Source of the DNA: Pseudomonas farsensis
GTDB lineage: Bacteria > Pseudomonadota > Gammaproteobacteria > Pseudomonadales > Pseudomonadaceae
Length of the DNA: 64,000 nucleotides
Direction: 5' to 3'
NCBI RefSeq assembly: GCF_014268805.2
Contig: NZ_JABWRF020000003.1
Span: forward strand, 23,501-87,500
Positions within the stretch are counted from its first letter, which is position 1, and each line of letters begins with the position of its first letter. Positions 51,550 to 64,000 of this stretch are shown here, in pieces. The notes under the pieces were generated by a model that saw only the letters and a program-made list of their open reading frames with translations, was not told where the DNA came from and ran no database searches. The translations under genes and the position numbers were made by a program.

Positions 51550-53628
51550 TCACTGCGTGTGCTCCAACATCAGCCCGGAAACCCGCCGTACCTTACGCGC
51601 CACAGTGTCTTCGAATACCCCGGCACGCGGCTCGATCAGGCTGAAGCAATGCTTGGCACGGGTGATACCGGTGTACACCAGCTCTTTGGTCAGCACCGGG
51701 TTCAACGCATCCGGCAGCACCAGCGCGGTATGGGCGAACTCCGAGCCCTGGGACTTGTGCACGGTCATGGCGAATACGGTTTCCACCTCGTTGAGCCGGC
51801 TGGGCAGCACGAAGCGCACCCCGCCGCTGCCGTCGTTGCGTGGGAACGCCACCCGCAGCAGCGCCTGGCCCTGGTCATCGGGCAAACGCAAGGCGATGCC
51901 GATGTCGCCGTTCATCAAGCCAAGGCCGTAGTCATTGCGGGTGACCAATACCGGGCGGCCTTCGTACCAGGCTTGCTGGCTGTCGATCAGCCCGGCGTTG
52001 TGCAGCACCCGCGCGACCCGTTCGTTCAGGCCCTCGACACCCCAGGCGCCACGGCGCACCGCACACAGCAACTGGAAGTCCTCGAAGCTGTGCAGCACCT
52101 CGGCCGCCCAGTGTTCCCAGCGCGGATCATCGGCGCCAGTACCGGGCGGCGGGCGCAGGCGGCCGATGGCGCGCAGGTAGCTGCGATAGCCCTGCGGGCC
52201 GTCGGCGCCGCGATTGAGGCCGTCCAGCAGCAGGCGGTCGAAGCGCTTGTCGTGCTCGCCGCCCAGGGTCAGGCAGAACACATCGGCAGGCGCGCTGGCC
52301 AGCATTTCGCGGGCTTCGGGCGCCTGCTGGCGGTTGACCAGCCGCGCCAACTGGCCGATGCCGCTGCCTTCGCCAAAGCGCCGCGAGTGGCGCAGCATGA
52401 CAATTTGCTGGGCCAACGGCTTGCTGGGCGCCACGGCAGCGGTCAGGCCGGTTGCCGCCAGTGACTGCCCACCCACCTGCTCCAGCCAGCTCAGCGTCTG
52501 CGGCCAATAGCAGCCTTCTTCGGCGTCGCGACACAGGTCGCCGAGCACCGCGCCCGCCTCGACCGAGGCCAGCTGGTCCTTGTCGCCGAGCAGCACCAGG
52601 CGGGCAGCAGGCGGCAGCGCATCGAGCAGGTTGGCCATCATCTCCAGGTCGATCATCGACGCTTCGTCGACCACCAGCACATCCAGCGGCAGCGGGTTAC
52701 CGGCGTTATGCCGAAAATGCCGAGAGCCGGGACGGCTGCCGAGCAGCCGGTGAACGGTGCTGACTTCAGTGGGAATGTGCGCGCGCACGCTGCTGTCGAC
52801 CTGCAACCGCTCGACCTGTTGGCCGATGGACTCGGTCAGCCGCGCCGCCGCCTTGCCGGTGGGCGCCGCCAGGCGGATGCGCAGGGGCCTGCCCTGCTCC
52901 ACTGCCGGCGCTTGCAGCAGGGCCAGCAGGCGCACCACAGTGGTGGTCTTGCCGGTGCCGGGACCTCCCGTTATTACGCTGAAGCCTGCGCGGGTCGCCA
53001 AGGCGCAGGCTAGTTTCTGCCAGTCCACCTCGCCTGCGGGCGCACCGCCGGCAAACAGCTGCTCCAGGCGCTCGGCAAGGTCGGGCTGCAGCGATTGATG
53101 GCGCGCCAGGCGCTGGTGCAACGCCGCATCAATGCGCCGTTCATAGGCCCAGTAGCGGCGCAGGTACAACCGCTCGCCGCTGCGCACCAATGGCCGGGTG
53201 CGCTGCTCGGGGGCATCGGCAGCAGCCACCAGCGGGCTTTCGCCGATGCGCTGCAGCCAGGTAGCCAGGTCGAGGCTAGCCAGCAGCTGCGAAGGCAGCA
53301 GCAATGGCCCGGCCAGGGCATCGCCCTCAGGCGGCAGCGACAGGGCAAAATCGGGCTCGGCCAAGGTTTGCGCAAGGTCCAGGCAGACATGCCCATGGCC
53401 CAACTGGTGGCTGGCCAGTGCGGCGGCCAGCAGCAGCAAGGGGTCACTGCCGGGGGCGCGCTCTTCGAGAAAACTCACGAAGGCCCGGTCCAGGGCACGC
53501 AGCCAGCCGCGTTCCACCCAGCGGTCGAGCAGGGCCAGCAGGTCGAGGCTGTCGCGCAGTGGCGCCAGGGCACTGAGGTGCTCGGCCTGAAGTGCGGTGG
53601 GCAGCAGGTCGGCAAGGCTTCGGCTCAT
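51550..53628 (-). CDS. recD: Exodeoxyribonuclease V alpha chain RecD
   Basis: 692-aa 5'-3' helicase subunit of RecBCD. Walker A GGPGTGKTTT is at residues 221-230; VVDEASMIDLEMM is motif II and VHKSQGSEFAHTALVLP lies near the C-terminus. ATG overlaps the recB stop codon (ATGA). Last gene of the recC-recB-recD unit. Confidence 0.97.
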   Translation of the reverse strand: MSRSLADLLPTALQAEHLSALAPLRDSLDLLALLDRWVERGWLRALDRAFVSFLEERAPGSDPLLLLAAALASHQLGHGHVCLDLAQTLAEPDFALSLPPEGDALAGPLLLPSQLLASLDLATWLQRIGESPLVAAADAPEQRTRPLVRSGERLYLRRYWAYERRIDAALHQRLARHQSLQPDLAERLEQLFAGGAPAGEVDWQKLACALATRAGFSVITGGPGTGKTTTVVRLLALLQAPAVEQGRPLRIRLAAPTGKAAARLTESIGQQVERLQVDSSVRAHIPTEVSTVHRLLGSRPGSRHFRHNAGNPLPLDVLVVDEASMIDLEMMANLLDALPPAARLVLLGDKDQLASVEAGAVLGDLCRDAEEGCYWPQTLSWLEQVGGQSLAATGLTAAVAPSKPLAQQIVMLRHSRRFGEGSGIGQLARLVNRQQAPEAREMLASAPADVFCLTLGGEHDKRFDRLLLDGLNRGADGPQGYRSYLRAIGRLRPPPGTGADDPRWEHWAAEVLHSFEDFQLLCAVRRGAWGVEGLNERVARVLHNAGLIDSQQAWYEGRPVLVTRNDYGLGLMNGDIGIALRLPDDQGQALLRVAFPRNDGSGGVRFVLPSRLNEVETVFAMTVHKSQGSEFAHTALVLPDALNPVLTKELVYTGITRAKHCFSLIEPRAGVFEDTVARKVRRVSGLMLEHTQ

Positions 53629-56600
53629 GGCACCGCTCCGGCAAACAGGTCCTGCTGTTCCGGGGCTTGCTCGCCCCGGAACAACGCATCGAGCGCTTCG
53701 ATCAGCGCCCGTGGCGGGCGGGCCTGATACAGGCCGTGGCCTGCGGCGGTGACGCCACGCAGGAAGATGAACAAGGCACCGCCAACATGGCGGTCGTAGT
53801 CGTAATCTGGCAGCCGCGCACGCAACTGGCGATGCAGGGCCAGCAGGTAGAGCACGTACTGCAAGTCGTAACGGTGATCGAGGATCGCCTGCTCCATGGC
53901 CAGCGCGTTGTAGGCCTGGGCGTCGGGGCCAAGCCAGTTGGACTTGTAGTCGGCCACGTAGTAGCGCCCGTCCAGCTCGAAGGCAAGGTCGATGAAGCCT
54001 TTGAACATGCCGTTGAGCTGGCTCGGCTGGAGGGCGGGTCGCGCAGCGCCATCATGGGTGTGGCGCGCCACCAGGTGGTCGAGCTGCAGCACATTGACCT
54101 GATGGCTGGCGAACCAGAACTCCATCTCGATCTGGTACTGGTTCAGGCCTGCCAACGTCAGGGTGCCCTGCTGCAGCGGCATCGGCTGCACCAGCATGGC
54201 CTGCAACCATTGCGTCAGGGTCGGGATCCAGCCGTTCCAGTCGCGGCGGTTACACCGCTGGCCGACAGTGCGCACGATTTGCTCGGGCTGCGCGCCCACC
54301 TCGGCAAAGCCTTCGCGGCCCGCCCATTCCAGCAAACCATGAAGGAAAGTACCGGGCGCCGGGCCACGGGGGAAGCGGTGAATGTCGCCGGCCTCGGCCG
54401 GGACTTCGCGCAGCAACTGGCTGTCGAGCACTTCGTCATCGAGTAGCTGCTGGGCCTGAGAGCTGTCGGCGACCAGGGTCTGATCGCCCACGCGCAAGGC
54501 GCTGTAAGAGGCGATCCACCAGTTCTCGGCTGCCGCGCGGCGCGGCTTGCGTGGTGGCAACAGCTCGTGCTCGCTGGCAGGGATGCGGTAGCGCTGCTCG
54601 TCGGCCTCGGGCAGCGGCGCGCTGCTGATCGCAGGCATGTCGTTACCGAGTGCCTGCAACCATTCGCCGAGCTGGCTGGAGGCAGCCAGGGGCTGGCCGC
54701 CGCCGAGCAGGTAGCCCAAGGCCGAGCGGTGCAATTGCGAGCTGCGCTGGCTGCCGCGCTTCAAATCGGCAACGCCCAGCCAACAGGCATGCTGGGCGCG
54801 GGTCAGGGCCACATAGAGCAGACGCAGGTCTTCGGCCAGGCGCTCGTCGTCGGCGCGCTCTATCTGCTGGGCGGTGGGGGTCAAGGTCAGCTGGCTGGCG
54901 CCGTCGTCGTCATGCCAGGCCAGCGGCAGGCGCGAGCCGTCCACGGGCTTGCCGGTGCAGATGAACGGCAGGTACACCAACGGGTATTCAAGGCCTTTGG
55001 ACTTGTGGATGGTCACCACTTTGACCAACTGCTCATCGCTCTCAAGGCGCAGTATCTGCTCCTCGCCGGCCTGCCCGGCATTGGCCAGGTGTTCGGCCAG
55101 GTGCCGAATCAGCGCCTGCTCGCCATCCAGCTCACCGGCGGCCTGTTGCAGCAGCTCGGCCAGGTGCAGCAGGTTGGTCAACACGCGCTCGCCGTCGCTG
55201 CGAACCATCAGGCTGCGCGGCAACTGGAAGTCATGCAACAGGCGCCGCAACATCGGCAACACGCCTTGGCGCTGCCAGGTTTCGCGGTAACGACGGAAAT
55301 CCATGACCCAGTTTTCCCAGACCCGCTCGTCCTGGTTCAGCCGCTCAAGCTCACGCAGCGGCAGGTCGAGGGTAAGGCTGGCCAGCGCGGCCTTGAGCAG
55401 GCGCTCGGAGTCGGGTTCGGCGCAGGCCTTTAGCCACGCCAGCAAGTCATGGGCTTCTTGCGCGGCAAATACCGAGTCCTTGTCGGACAGATACACACTG
55501 CGCACGTCACGGGCGGCAAGCTCGGCGCGGACCATCTGCGCCTCGCGCCCATCACGCACCAGGATGGCGATATCCGACGGCAGGCATGGCCGTAGCCTGC
55601 CCTCTTCATCGGCAAAGCCGGTCACGCCCTGCTGGCCGCCATTGAGCAAGGCAACGATGTGGCTTGCGCAACTGGCGGCCATGCGCTGGCGGTACAGGGT
55701 ATTGGCGACCGGCTCATCGCTTTGGAGTTGCCAGCATTGCAGCGCCGGACACGCTTGGCCGTCGATCTGCAACTGCTCGCTGCGGCCCTTGGCTTTGACC
55801 TCGATGAACGGCAGCGGGTTGTCGCCCTTGGCGCGGAACAGGAATGCGCCCCGGCCTTGCTCGCGCTGTTCGGCCAGCATGAACACGCGGTTGACCGCAG
55901 CGACCATGGCCTGGCTTGAGCGGTAGTTGGTGTCCAGGCTGTGCAAGCGCCCGGTGGTGGCGCGCCGGGCGGCCAGGTAGGTGAAGATGTCAGCGCCGCG
56001 GAAGGCGTAGATCGCCTGCTTGGGGTCGCCGATCATGAACAGGCCGGTGTCGGGGTTGTTGTCGCTGATGCGGTAGATACGCTCGAAGATGCCGTACTGC
56101 ACCGGGTCCGTGTCCTGGAACTCGTCGATCAGCGCGACCGGGAACTGCTCGCGAATCAGCGCGGCCAGGCGCTCGCCCGCCTCGCTGCGCAGCGCCTGTT
56201 GCAGGCGCAGCAGCATGTCGTCGAAGCCCATCTCGGCGCGGCGGCGTTTTTCCACCTCAAAGCGCGCCGAAACCCACCCTGCGGCGTGCTCCAGCAATTG
56301 CGCATCGGGGGTTGGCAGGTTCTGCAACTGCTCGCGCAGGCCATGCATGGCTTGCAGGCCCGGGTGCTGCGGCGGCTCGCCGACTTTCCACGCTTCGGCC
56401 ATGCCGTCGGGGGTCAGGCGCGTGAAGCCGGTGCCCAGGTCCAGCTCCATCGCCTGCGCGTCGCCGGCCCAGGCGCGCAGCTTGTCGAACCACGGTTCGA
56501 AGTAGCGGGCTTGCAGCTTGCGGCCATCGGCGTGCTTGGCCGCGACGGCATCGCGGCAGATCTGCTGCAGCTCGTCGGCCCAGACAGCCCAGGGCGCCTT

Positions 56601-57296
56601 GAGCTGGTCGAGCTGCTCGGTGCGCAGGCGCAGGGCTGCTTCGATCAGTGCCTGTGGCTCAAGCTCGCTCACCTCGGCGCGCATGCGCCCGAACAGGGGG
56701 CGGATACGTGGCAACAATGCGTCGGGGCTGACCCAGTTGCTGCGCACCCAGTTCAGCGACTCGCCGCGCATGCCGTAGCAGAAGCGCCGCCAGTAATCGC
56801 GAACCACTTGGCCGAGCAATTCGCTGTGGTCGGTTTCCAGGCTCTGGGTGAACAGGCTGCCACTGTCGAAGGCGTGCTCGCGCAGCATGCGCTGGCACCA
56901 GCCGTGGATGGTCGAGACGGCGGCCTCATCCATCCATTGCACGGCAATTTCCAGGCGGTTGGCACAGCGCGGCCAGTGCGCTTCGGGGTAGTCATCGCGC
57001 AGCAGGTGCAGCAGCGGGTCGGCGCCGGCAAGCTCGCCGCGGAAAAACCGCGCAGCTTCCGCCAGGCGGGCGCGGATCCGCTCGCGCAGCTCTTTGGTGG
57101 CGGCGTCGGTGAAGGTCACCACGAGAATCTGCGGCGGCAGCAGTTCGCGGCTGAACGCCTGGTCGTCGCCATGGCCCAAGATCAGCCGCAGGTACAACGC
57201 CGAGATGGTGAAGGTCTTGCCGGTGCCGGCGCTGGCTTCGATCAGCTGGCTGCCGTGCAAGGGGAAACTCAAGGCCAATGGGCGGGCCTGGCTCAT
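53625..57296 (-). CDS. recB: Exodeoxyribonuclease V beta chain RecB
   Basis: 1223-aa 3'-5' helicase-nuclease. Walker A ASAGTGKT is at residues 21-28 and ALIDEFQDTDPVQYGIF is motif II; the C-terminal nuclease domain carries GFIDLAFELDGRYYVADYKSN, with the metal-binding Asp and Lys. Processes double-strand ends and loads RecA at Chi. ATG 57296 overlaps the recC stop codon by 4 nt; longer upstream frames lie in recC and are rejected. Confidence 0.97.
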   Translation of the reverse strand: MSQARPLALSFPLHGSQLIEASAGTGKTFTISALYLRLILGHGDDQAFSRELLPPQILVVTFTDAATKELRERIRARLAEAARFFRGELAGADPLLHLLRDDYPEAHWPRCANRLEIAVQWMDEAAVSTIHGWCQRMLREHAFDSGSLFTQSLETDHSELLGQVVRDYWRRFCYGMRGESLNWVRSNWVSPDALLPRIRPLFGRMRAEVSELEPQALIEAALRLRTEQLDQLKAPWAVWADELQQICRDAVAAKHADGRKLQARYFEPWFDKLRAWAGDAQAMELDLGTGFTRLTPDGMAEAWKVGEPPQHPGLQAMHGLREQLQNLPTPDAQLLEHAAGWVSARFEVEKRRRAEMGFDDMLLRLQQALRSEAGERLAALIREQFPVALIDEFQDTDPVQYGIFERIYRISDNNPDTGLFMIGDPKQAIYAFRGADIFTYLAARRATTGRLHSLDTNYRSSQAMVAAVNRVFMLAEQREQGRGAFLFRAKGDNPLPFIEVKAKGRSEQLQIDGQACPALQCWQLQSDEPVANTLYRQRMAASCASHIVALLNGGQQGVTGFADEEGRLRPCLPSDIAILVRDGREAQMVRAELAARDVRSVYLSDKDSVFAAQEAHDLLAWLKACAEPDSERLLKAALASLTLDLPLRELERLNQDERVWENWVMDFRRYRETWQRQGVLPMLRRLLHDFQLPRSLMVRSDGERVLTNLLHLAELLQQAAGELDGEQALIRHLAEHLANAGQAGEEQILRLESDEQLVKVVTIHKSKGLEYPLVYLPFICTGKPVDGSRLPLAWHDDDGASQLTLTPTAQQIERADDERLAEDLRLLYVALTRAQHACWLGVADLKRGSQRSSQLHRSALGYLLGGGQPLAASSQLGEWLQALGNDMPAISSAPLPEADEQRYRIPASEHELLPPRKPRRAAAENWWIASYSALRVGDQTLVADSSQAQQLLDDEVLDSQLLREVPAEAGDIHRFPRGPAPGTFLHGLLEWAGREGFAEVGAQPEQIVRTVGQRCNRRDWNGWIPTLTQWLQAMLVQPMPLQQGTLTLAGLNQYQIEMEFWFASHQVNVLQLDHLVARHTHDGAARPALQPSQLNGMFKGFIDLAFELDGRYYVADYKSNWLGPDAQAYNALAMEQAILDHRYDLQYVLYLLALHRQLRARLPDYDYDRHVGGALFIFLRGVTAAGHGLYQARPPRALIEALDALFRGEQAPEQQDLFAGAVP

Positions 57297-60200
57297 TGGG
57301 CGCTCTCCGTGTTGCCGAGGGTTTGCCAGGGGGCAGCGAACAGCGGCCGGTACAAGGTTTCGCACCAGCCTTCGAAGGTTTCATCTTCGCTGAGCGCGGC
57401 AAAGTCGCGGTACTGGCGGGCCAGGGCGAGGCTTTCGCTGCGCTCGCCAAAGCTGTTCTGGCCGTCACCTTCGTAGGCACGGGCGGCAGCGGCCAGGGCT
57501 TTGTCCGGGTCTTCCTGGGCCAGCCAGGCGAAGGCGGTTTTGGCCGCCACCGGCAGCGGTGCATTCATTGCCGCCTGGCGCGCAACCAACAGCTCGCCCA
57601 AGCGCTCGGCCGCTTCAGCCTGGGGCAAGGGTGCAAGTAGCAGCGTCAGGTCGCTGGCCACCAGCGCGCTGTGCAGCGGGTAACCTGAGGCGCAGGCCGC
57701 CAGGTGCATCACCCAGGTGGGGATCAGCCGGTGGCGCTTGAGGTTGTTACGCCCGGCGTTGAGCGTGTTGGGCACGGTGGTGATGCTCAGCAGGCTCTGG
57801 TCGTGCGCCTGGTACACGCGCCCGAGCCAGCCTTCCAGGCGCTGCCCACCGTGCTCGAAGTGGATCGGCAGCGCGCCCTCGACCAGGCTCGGCCAGCGTT
57901 GCAGCAATTGCCGGTGGCGCTGTAGCAGGTCGGGCAGCGGCTCGATCAGCTCGGCCTGCAGGGCCTCCCCAAACCCGGCCAACGGCAGCAGGCCACACGC
58001 CTGCAATTTGAGGGCCTGGGCCTTGAGCGCGTGTTCCGCGTTGTCGGGGTCGGCCAGCGCGGCGCCCAGCAGGCTTTCACTCAGGCCATAGCGCTGCAAG
58101 GCATCGAGTACGAAGGGTTCTTCATCAGGGGTGGGCGCTTCCAGGGCTTCGAAGAATACTTTCAGGCGCTGGCTGAAGAAGTGCCTGACCGGGTGGCGCA
58201 AAAAATCCTGCAATTGCATCAGCGTCAGCGGTTCGTCGCTTTCGTAGGGCGGCAGCGCTTCTGGCGCGGCCTGCGCGCTGGCGTCGATGCCGTGCAGGGC
58301 CAGCCACTCGTTGGCGAAGCTGAACAGCGGGCTGCCCTTGTGGAAGTAGCGCTGGCTGAAAGGTTGCAGCGGGTGTTCCTGGGTCAGTGCGTGCAACAGT
58401 TGCTGGCCGGCGTCGTGCTTTTCGTCGTGCTGGGCGCCGGCCAGTCGCCAGCCGGCCGCGAGGTGGTCGCGCAGCTGGCCGATCAATACCGAGGCCGGGC
58501 GCTCGCTGTTGTCGCGGATGCTGCGCCCGACCCAGCTGACATACAGCTGATCGCGGGCCGACAGCAGCGCTTCGAGCAGCAGGTAGCGGTCGTCCTCGCG
58601 GCGTGAGCGGTCGCCTGGGCGGTAGTCGCTGGCCATCAGGTCGAAATCGAGCGGTTGCTGCGCACGCGGGTAATCGCCGTCGTTCATGCCGAGCAGGCAA
58701 ACCACACGGAACGGGATGGCGCGCATGGGCATCAGCGTGCAGAAATTCACCGAGCCTGCCAGAAAGCGCTGGGACAGCTTGCCTTGGTCCAGGCCCGACA
58801 ACCACGCCTCGCGTACCACGGTGAGGGGCAGCAGGTCGTTCAAGGCTACCGATTCGCACGTCTGCAGCCAGGTGTCGCGCAGGTCCTGCAACTGGGCCAG
58901 CAGCAGTTCATCGTGCTCGTGCTCGGCCAGGAAGAAAATCTGCAACAAGGCGTGCAGGCGCTCACCCCATTGGGTGGCAGTGGCCGGCTCAGACAACACA
59001 TTGCACGCGACGTCGAGGGCATCGAGCAACGCGACCAGCGGGCCAATCAGGGCGGCGTCCAGGCCGCCGATCTCATCGAACGGCTCGATGCCGTCGCAGC
59101 CTTCGCCCATGCCCACCGCATAGCCGAGCAGCATGCGCCGCAGGCCGAAACGCCAGCTGTTCTGCTCAAGCCCTTCGGGCAGGCCGAGGGTAGCGCGTTG
59201 CCGGGCATTGAGGCCCCAGCGGATGCCGGCGCCTTCGATCCAGCGGTGCAGCGTCGGCAGGTCGCTTTCCTGGATGGCAAAGCGGGCGCGCACAGCGGGC
59301 ACGTCGAGCAGGTCGAGCACTTCACTCACTGCAAAGCGGCTGTCTGGCAGCTTGAGCAGGTGTTCCAGGGCGATCAGCAGCGGGTCGCGGCCACGTTGGC
59401 CCTGATCGGTCAGGGTGAACGGGATATAGCGTGGGTCGTTGCGATCCAGTTGGCCGAATACCGCCCGAATGTGCGGGGCGTAGGTATCGATGGCGGGCAG
59501 CATGACGATGATGTCACGCGGGCGCAGGTGCGGGTCGGCACTGAAGCGGGCGAGCAACTGGTCGTGAAGGATCTCGACTTCACGCTGCGGACTGTGGGCA
59601 ATATGGAAGCGTACCGAGCGGTCCTTGGCGGGGTTGACCGCTGGCCACTGCTCGCGGGTTTCGCTTAGTGGGCGCAGTTCGAGGATATCGTCCTGCAGCT
59701 GGTTCAGCAGGGTCTTGGGGTCGGCCTCGCTGAACAGGTCGATACGCCCATCGCTGAATACGCCTTGATAGCTGCCCGGGTCGTCGTAGCTGTCGAGCAG
59801 GTTGATGTAGTCGCGGCCTTGCTTGCCCCAGGCTGCGAGCAACGGGTGAGCATGCTGGTGCAGCAGTTCATCGTCCAGCTGCAGCGGCATGCCTTGCTTG
59901 CGCTGCTGGCGCTTGTACTGGTGGCGCAGCAGGTCTTTGTCGGCAACGATGTCGCCCCAATGGTGGCGGCAGGGGTTGTGCACGCACAGCAGCACCTGGC
60001 TGAAGCGGGCAAGGCCGGCAAGGGCTTCGAGAATCTGGGCCGGCAACGATGAAATACCAAACACGATCAGGCGTGCCGGCAGGCCCTTGGGTGCTTGCTC
60101 CAGGCCGTTGATGCGTTCGATGAAGCGCTGGTGCACCCCGGCGCGGCTCTGTGCCATGCCGGCCTCGCCCACGTCTTCGAGCAGGGTCCGCCAGAGCTCG

Positions 60201-60775
60201 GCTTGCCAGCGGTTGCCGGGCGCCAAGGGCTTGCGCTCGCCACGGGCGGTGTTGATCACGTGGTTGCCGCTGGCCCAGTCTTTCAGCCAGTCAGCGCGAT
60301 AGACCTGGTATTGGTCGAAAAGGTCGGCAAGGCGCTCGGCCAGTTGGTAGCGCTTGCGCAGGTCGGTATCGTCGGTGAGAAAACGCCGCAGCGGCTCGAA
60401 ATGCGGGCGCTCGATCACTTCGGGCAGCAAGCGCATCAGGCGCCAGGTCAGCGGGGCCTTGTCCAGCAACGACACTTCAGGGATTTCGTCGCGGCCCAGC
60501 ACCCGACGGTAGAGCTGCCACATAAAGCTGCCCGGCAACTGCACATCTATGGCGGCAGCAATGCCGCAGCCGCCTTGATCGTCATCTTGCGGGTCTTGCG
60601 CCAAGGCGAGCTTGAGCCACTGGGCAATGCCGTTGCTCTGCACCAACGCGATTTCGTTCTCTAGCGGTGCCAGCGGGAAACGGCGCATCACACTCACCAC
60701 CAGGTTGCGCAGTTCATCCAGGCGATTGCCCTGGACGATCATGAAGCCTGGATGCAGCGAGGTAGTGGTGGTCAT
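57293..60775 (-). CDS. recC: Exodeoxyribonuclease V gamma chain RecC
   Basis: 1160 aa, the Chi-recognising subunit of RecBCD. It starts MTTTTSLHPGFMIVQGNRLDELRNL and has the inactive SF1-helicase fold of the family (FGISSLPAQILEALAGLARF; DIIVMLPAIDTYAPHIRAVF). GAGAGC precedes ATG 60775. No ptrA gene separates it from recB, unlike in E. coli; this is usual in pseudomonads. The rrn terminator lies about 75 nt upstream. Confidence 0.97.
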   Translation of the reverse strand: MTTTTSLHPGFMIVQGNRLDELRNLVVSVMRRFPLAPLENEIALVQSNGIAQWLKLALAQDPQDDDQGGCGIAAAIDVQLPGSFMWQLYRRVLGRDEIPEVSLLDKAPLTWRLMRLLPEVIERPHFEPLRRFLTDDTDLRKRYQLAERLADLFDQYQVYRADWLKDWASGNHVINTARGERKPLAPGNRWQAELWRTLLEDVGEAGMAQSRAGVHQRFIERINGLEQAPKGLPARLIVFGISSLPAQILEALAGLARFSQVLLCVHNPCRHHWGDIVADKDLLRHQYKRQQRKQGMPLQLDDELLHQHAHPLLAAWGKQGRDYINLLDSYDDPGSYQGVFSDGRIDLFSEADPKTLLNQLQDDILELRPLSETREQWPAVNPAKDRSVRFHIAHSPQREVEILHDQLLARFSADPHLRPRDIIVMLPAIDTYAPHIRAVFGQLDRNDPRYIPFTLTDQGQRGRDPLLIALEHLLKLPDSRFAVSEVLDLLDVPAVRARFAIQESDLPTLHRWIEGAGIRWGLNARQRATLGLPEGLEQNSWRFGLRRMLLGYAVGMGEGCDGIEPFDEIGGLDAALIGPLVALLDALDVACNVLSEPATATQWGERLHALLQIFFLAEHEHDELLLAQLQDLRDTWLQTCESVALNDLLPLTVVREAWLSGLDQGKLSQRFLAGSVNFCTLMPMRAIPFRVVCLLGMNDGDYPRAQQPLDFDLMASDYRPGDRSRREDDRYLLLEALLSARDQLYVSWVGRSIRDNSERPASVLIGQLRDHLAAGWRLAGAQHDEKHDAGQQLLHALTQEHPLQPFSQRYFHKGSPLFSFANEWLALHGIDASAQAAPEALPPYESDEPLTLMQLQDFLRHPVRHFFSQRLKVFFEALEAPTPDEEPFVLDALQRYGLSESLLGAALADPDNAEHALKAQALKLQACGLLPLAGFGEALQAELIEPLPDLLQRHRQLLQRWPSLVEGALPIHFEHGGQRLEGWLGRVYQAHDQSLLSITTVPNTLNAGRNNLKRHRLIPTWVMHLAACASGYPLHSALVASDLTLLLAPLPQAEAAERLGELLVARQAAMNAPLPVAAKTAFAWLAQEDPDKALAAAARAYEGDGQNSFGERSESLALARQYRDFAALSEDETFEGWCETLYRPLFAAPWQTLGNTESAQ

Positions 60776-60849
60776 TCAGCGCTCTCTGGGAGGGTTGGTT
60801 CTGCCGGGGAACCATATCACGGGCCGCTCTTTTTCCGACTCGGAAAAGA

Positions 60850-60885
60850 CAAAACCCCTACCTGCATGCGCAGATAGGGGTTTTG
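60850..60885 (-). terminator. rrn operon terminator
   Basis: CAAAACCCCTA...TAGGGGTTTTG hairpin directly after 5S rRNA, with a T-rich tail (GTCTTTTCC) on the minus strand. Confidence 0.9.
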
Positions 60886-60894
60886 CGAAATGAA

Positions 60895-61010
60895 TCTTGA
60901 CGATGACCTACTCTCACATGGGGAAACCCCACACTACCATCGGCGATGCATCGTTTCACTACTGAGTTCGGGATGGGATCAGGTGGTTCCAATGCTCTAT
61001 GGTCGTCAAG
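60895..61010 (-). rRNA. rrf: 5S ribosomal RNA
   Basis: About 116 nt. The minus strand contains the conserved CACCTGATCCCATCCCGAAC and GCATCGCCGATGGTAGTGTG segments, and the two ends pair (CTTGACGA / TCGTCAAG). Ends are placed by this pairing. Confidence 0.95.
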
Positions 61011-61143
61011 AAATTCGGTAGCCAGTCCGTTCAGATGAACAGCCCAGCGAATTCGGATATGTGATTTGTGTGTGCCGCGAACTTTCGGTTCATGCGTCTT
61101 CACCACCACAATTCGGCTTACGCGCAAATTGCTTGGGTGTTAT
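61011..61143 (-). other. 23S-5S internal transcribed spacer
   Basis: 133 nt between the 23S and 5S genes. I see no tRNA-like cloverleaf in it. Confidence 0.7.

Positions 61144-64000
<2,857 letters not shown>

Noticed and set aside
61011..61143. tRNA between 23S and 5S
   Set aside because: No acceptor, anticodon or T-loop pattern; the 16S-23S spacer that normally holds tRNAs is outside the window.

Overview
The window looks like chromosomal DNA of a Pseudomonas putida-group bacterium. The evidence is high GC with matching codon use, a 23S/5S rRNA pair of Pseudomonas type, families of 35-50 bp REP palindromes typical of P. putida, and gene neighbourhoods known from that group: fpr-ppoR, cioAB, pcaHG, an McpS-type chemoreceptor, mmsAB, yfiBNR and recCBD. 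No plasmid, phage, insertion-sequence or CRISPR signature is visible.

Layout. 1-7.4 kb: the N-terminal part of ettA (runs off the left edge), a small zinc-ribbon-like protein, a large PAS-GGDEF-EAL c-di-GMP enzyme and glyA. 7.4-8.0 kb: a REP-rich gap. 8.0-11.3 kb: leftward cstA-ybdD-yjiA (pyruvate/peptide-type uptake and its G3E GTPase). 11.5-19.6 kb: an AA10 lytic polysaccharide monooxygenase, a PilZ protein, an NCS2 purine/pyrimidine permease, radA, mscL, fpr, the LuxR solo ppoR and rlmG. 19.6-25.1 kb: cyanide-insensitive oxidase cioA-cioB plus a 46-aa third subunit under an Anr box, an MFS exporter, more REPs and a GNAT enzyme. 25.2-34.6 kb: AzgA-type purine permease-trmA, a cupin, pcaHG with a PcaQ-like box, ypfJ, the FliA-promoted mcpS, and ggt. 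34.7-38.2 kb: a LysR regulator, mdaB/ygiN (a quinone redox pair), a TauE exporter and a hicAB toxin-antitoxin pair with a clear palindromic operator.

38.4-44.1 kb holds a tightly packed six-gene membrane-lipid operon. It encodes a CDP-alcohol phosphatidyltransferase, a hydrolase-methyltransferase fusion, a PAP2-dual-specificity-phosphatase fusion, an unknown membrane protein, a PlsC-like acyltransferase and a CdsA-like cytidylyltransferase. It resembles E. coli ynbABCD with two extra genes, and its product is unknown to me. 44.2-48.3 kb: a cupin, mmsB-mmsA (valine catabolism) and a divergent LysR. 48.4-49.1 kb: an AT-richer orphan gene encoding only the G domain of EF-Tu, with several GTPase signature residues replaced. 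49.1-60.8 kb: yfiR-yfiN-yfiB (c-di-GMP signalling) and recC-recB-recD, each translationally coupled. 60.85-64 kb: terminator, 5S and most of 23S rRNA, transcribed leftward.

The most unusual items are the EF-Tu-like pseudo-GTPase, an 18-nt dyad shared by its promoter and that of the LPMO at nearly the same distance from the start codon, the six-gene lipid operon, and the LPMO whose copper-ligand histidine is not at the predicted mature N-terminus. Four genes (cstA, the NCS2 permease, ggt and the mmsAB-adjacent LysR) carry AAnAAnAA motifs at their starts, which suggests Hfq/Crc catabolite repression.
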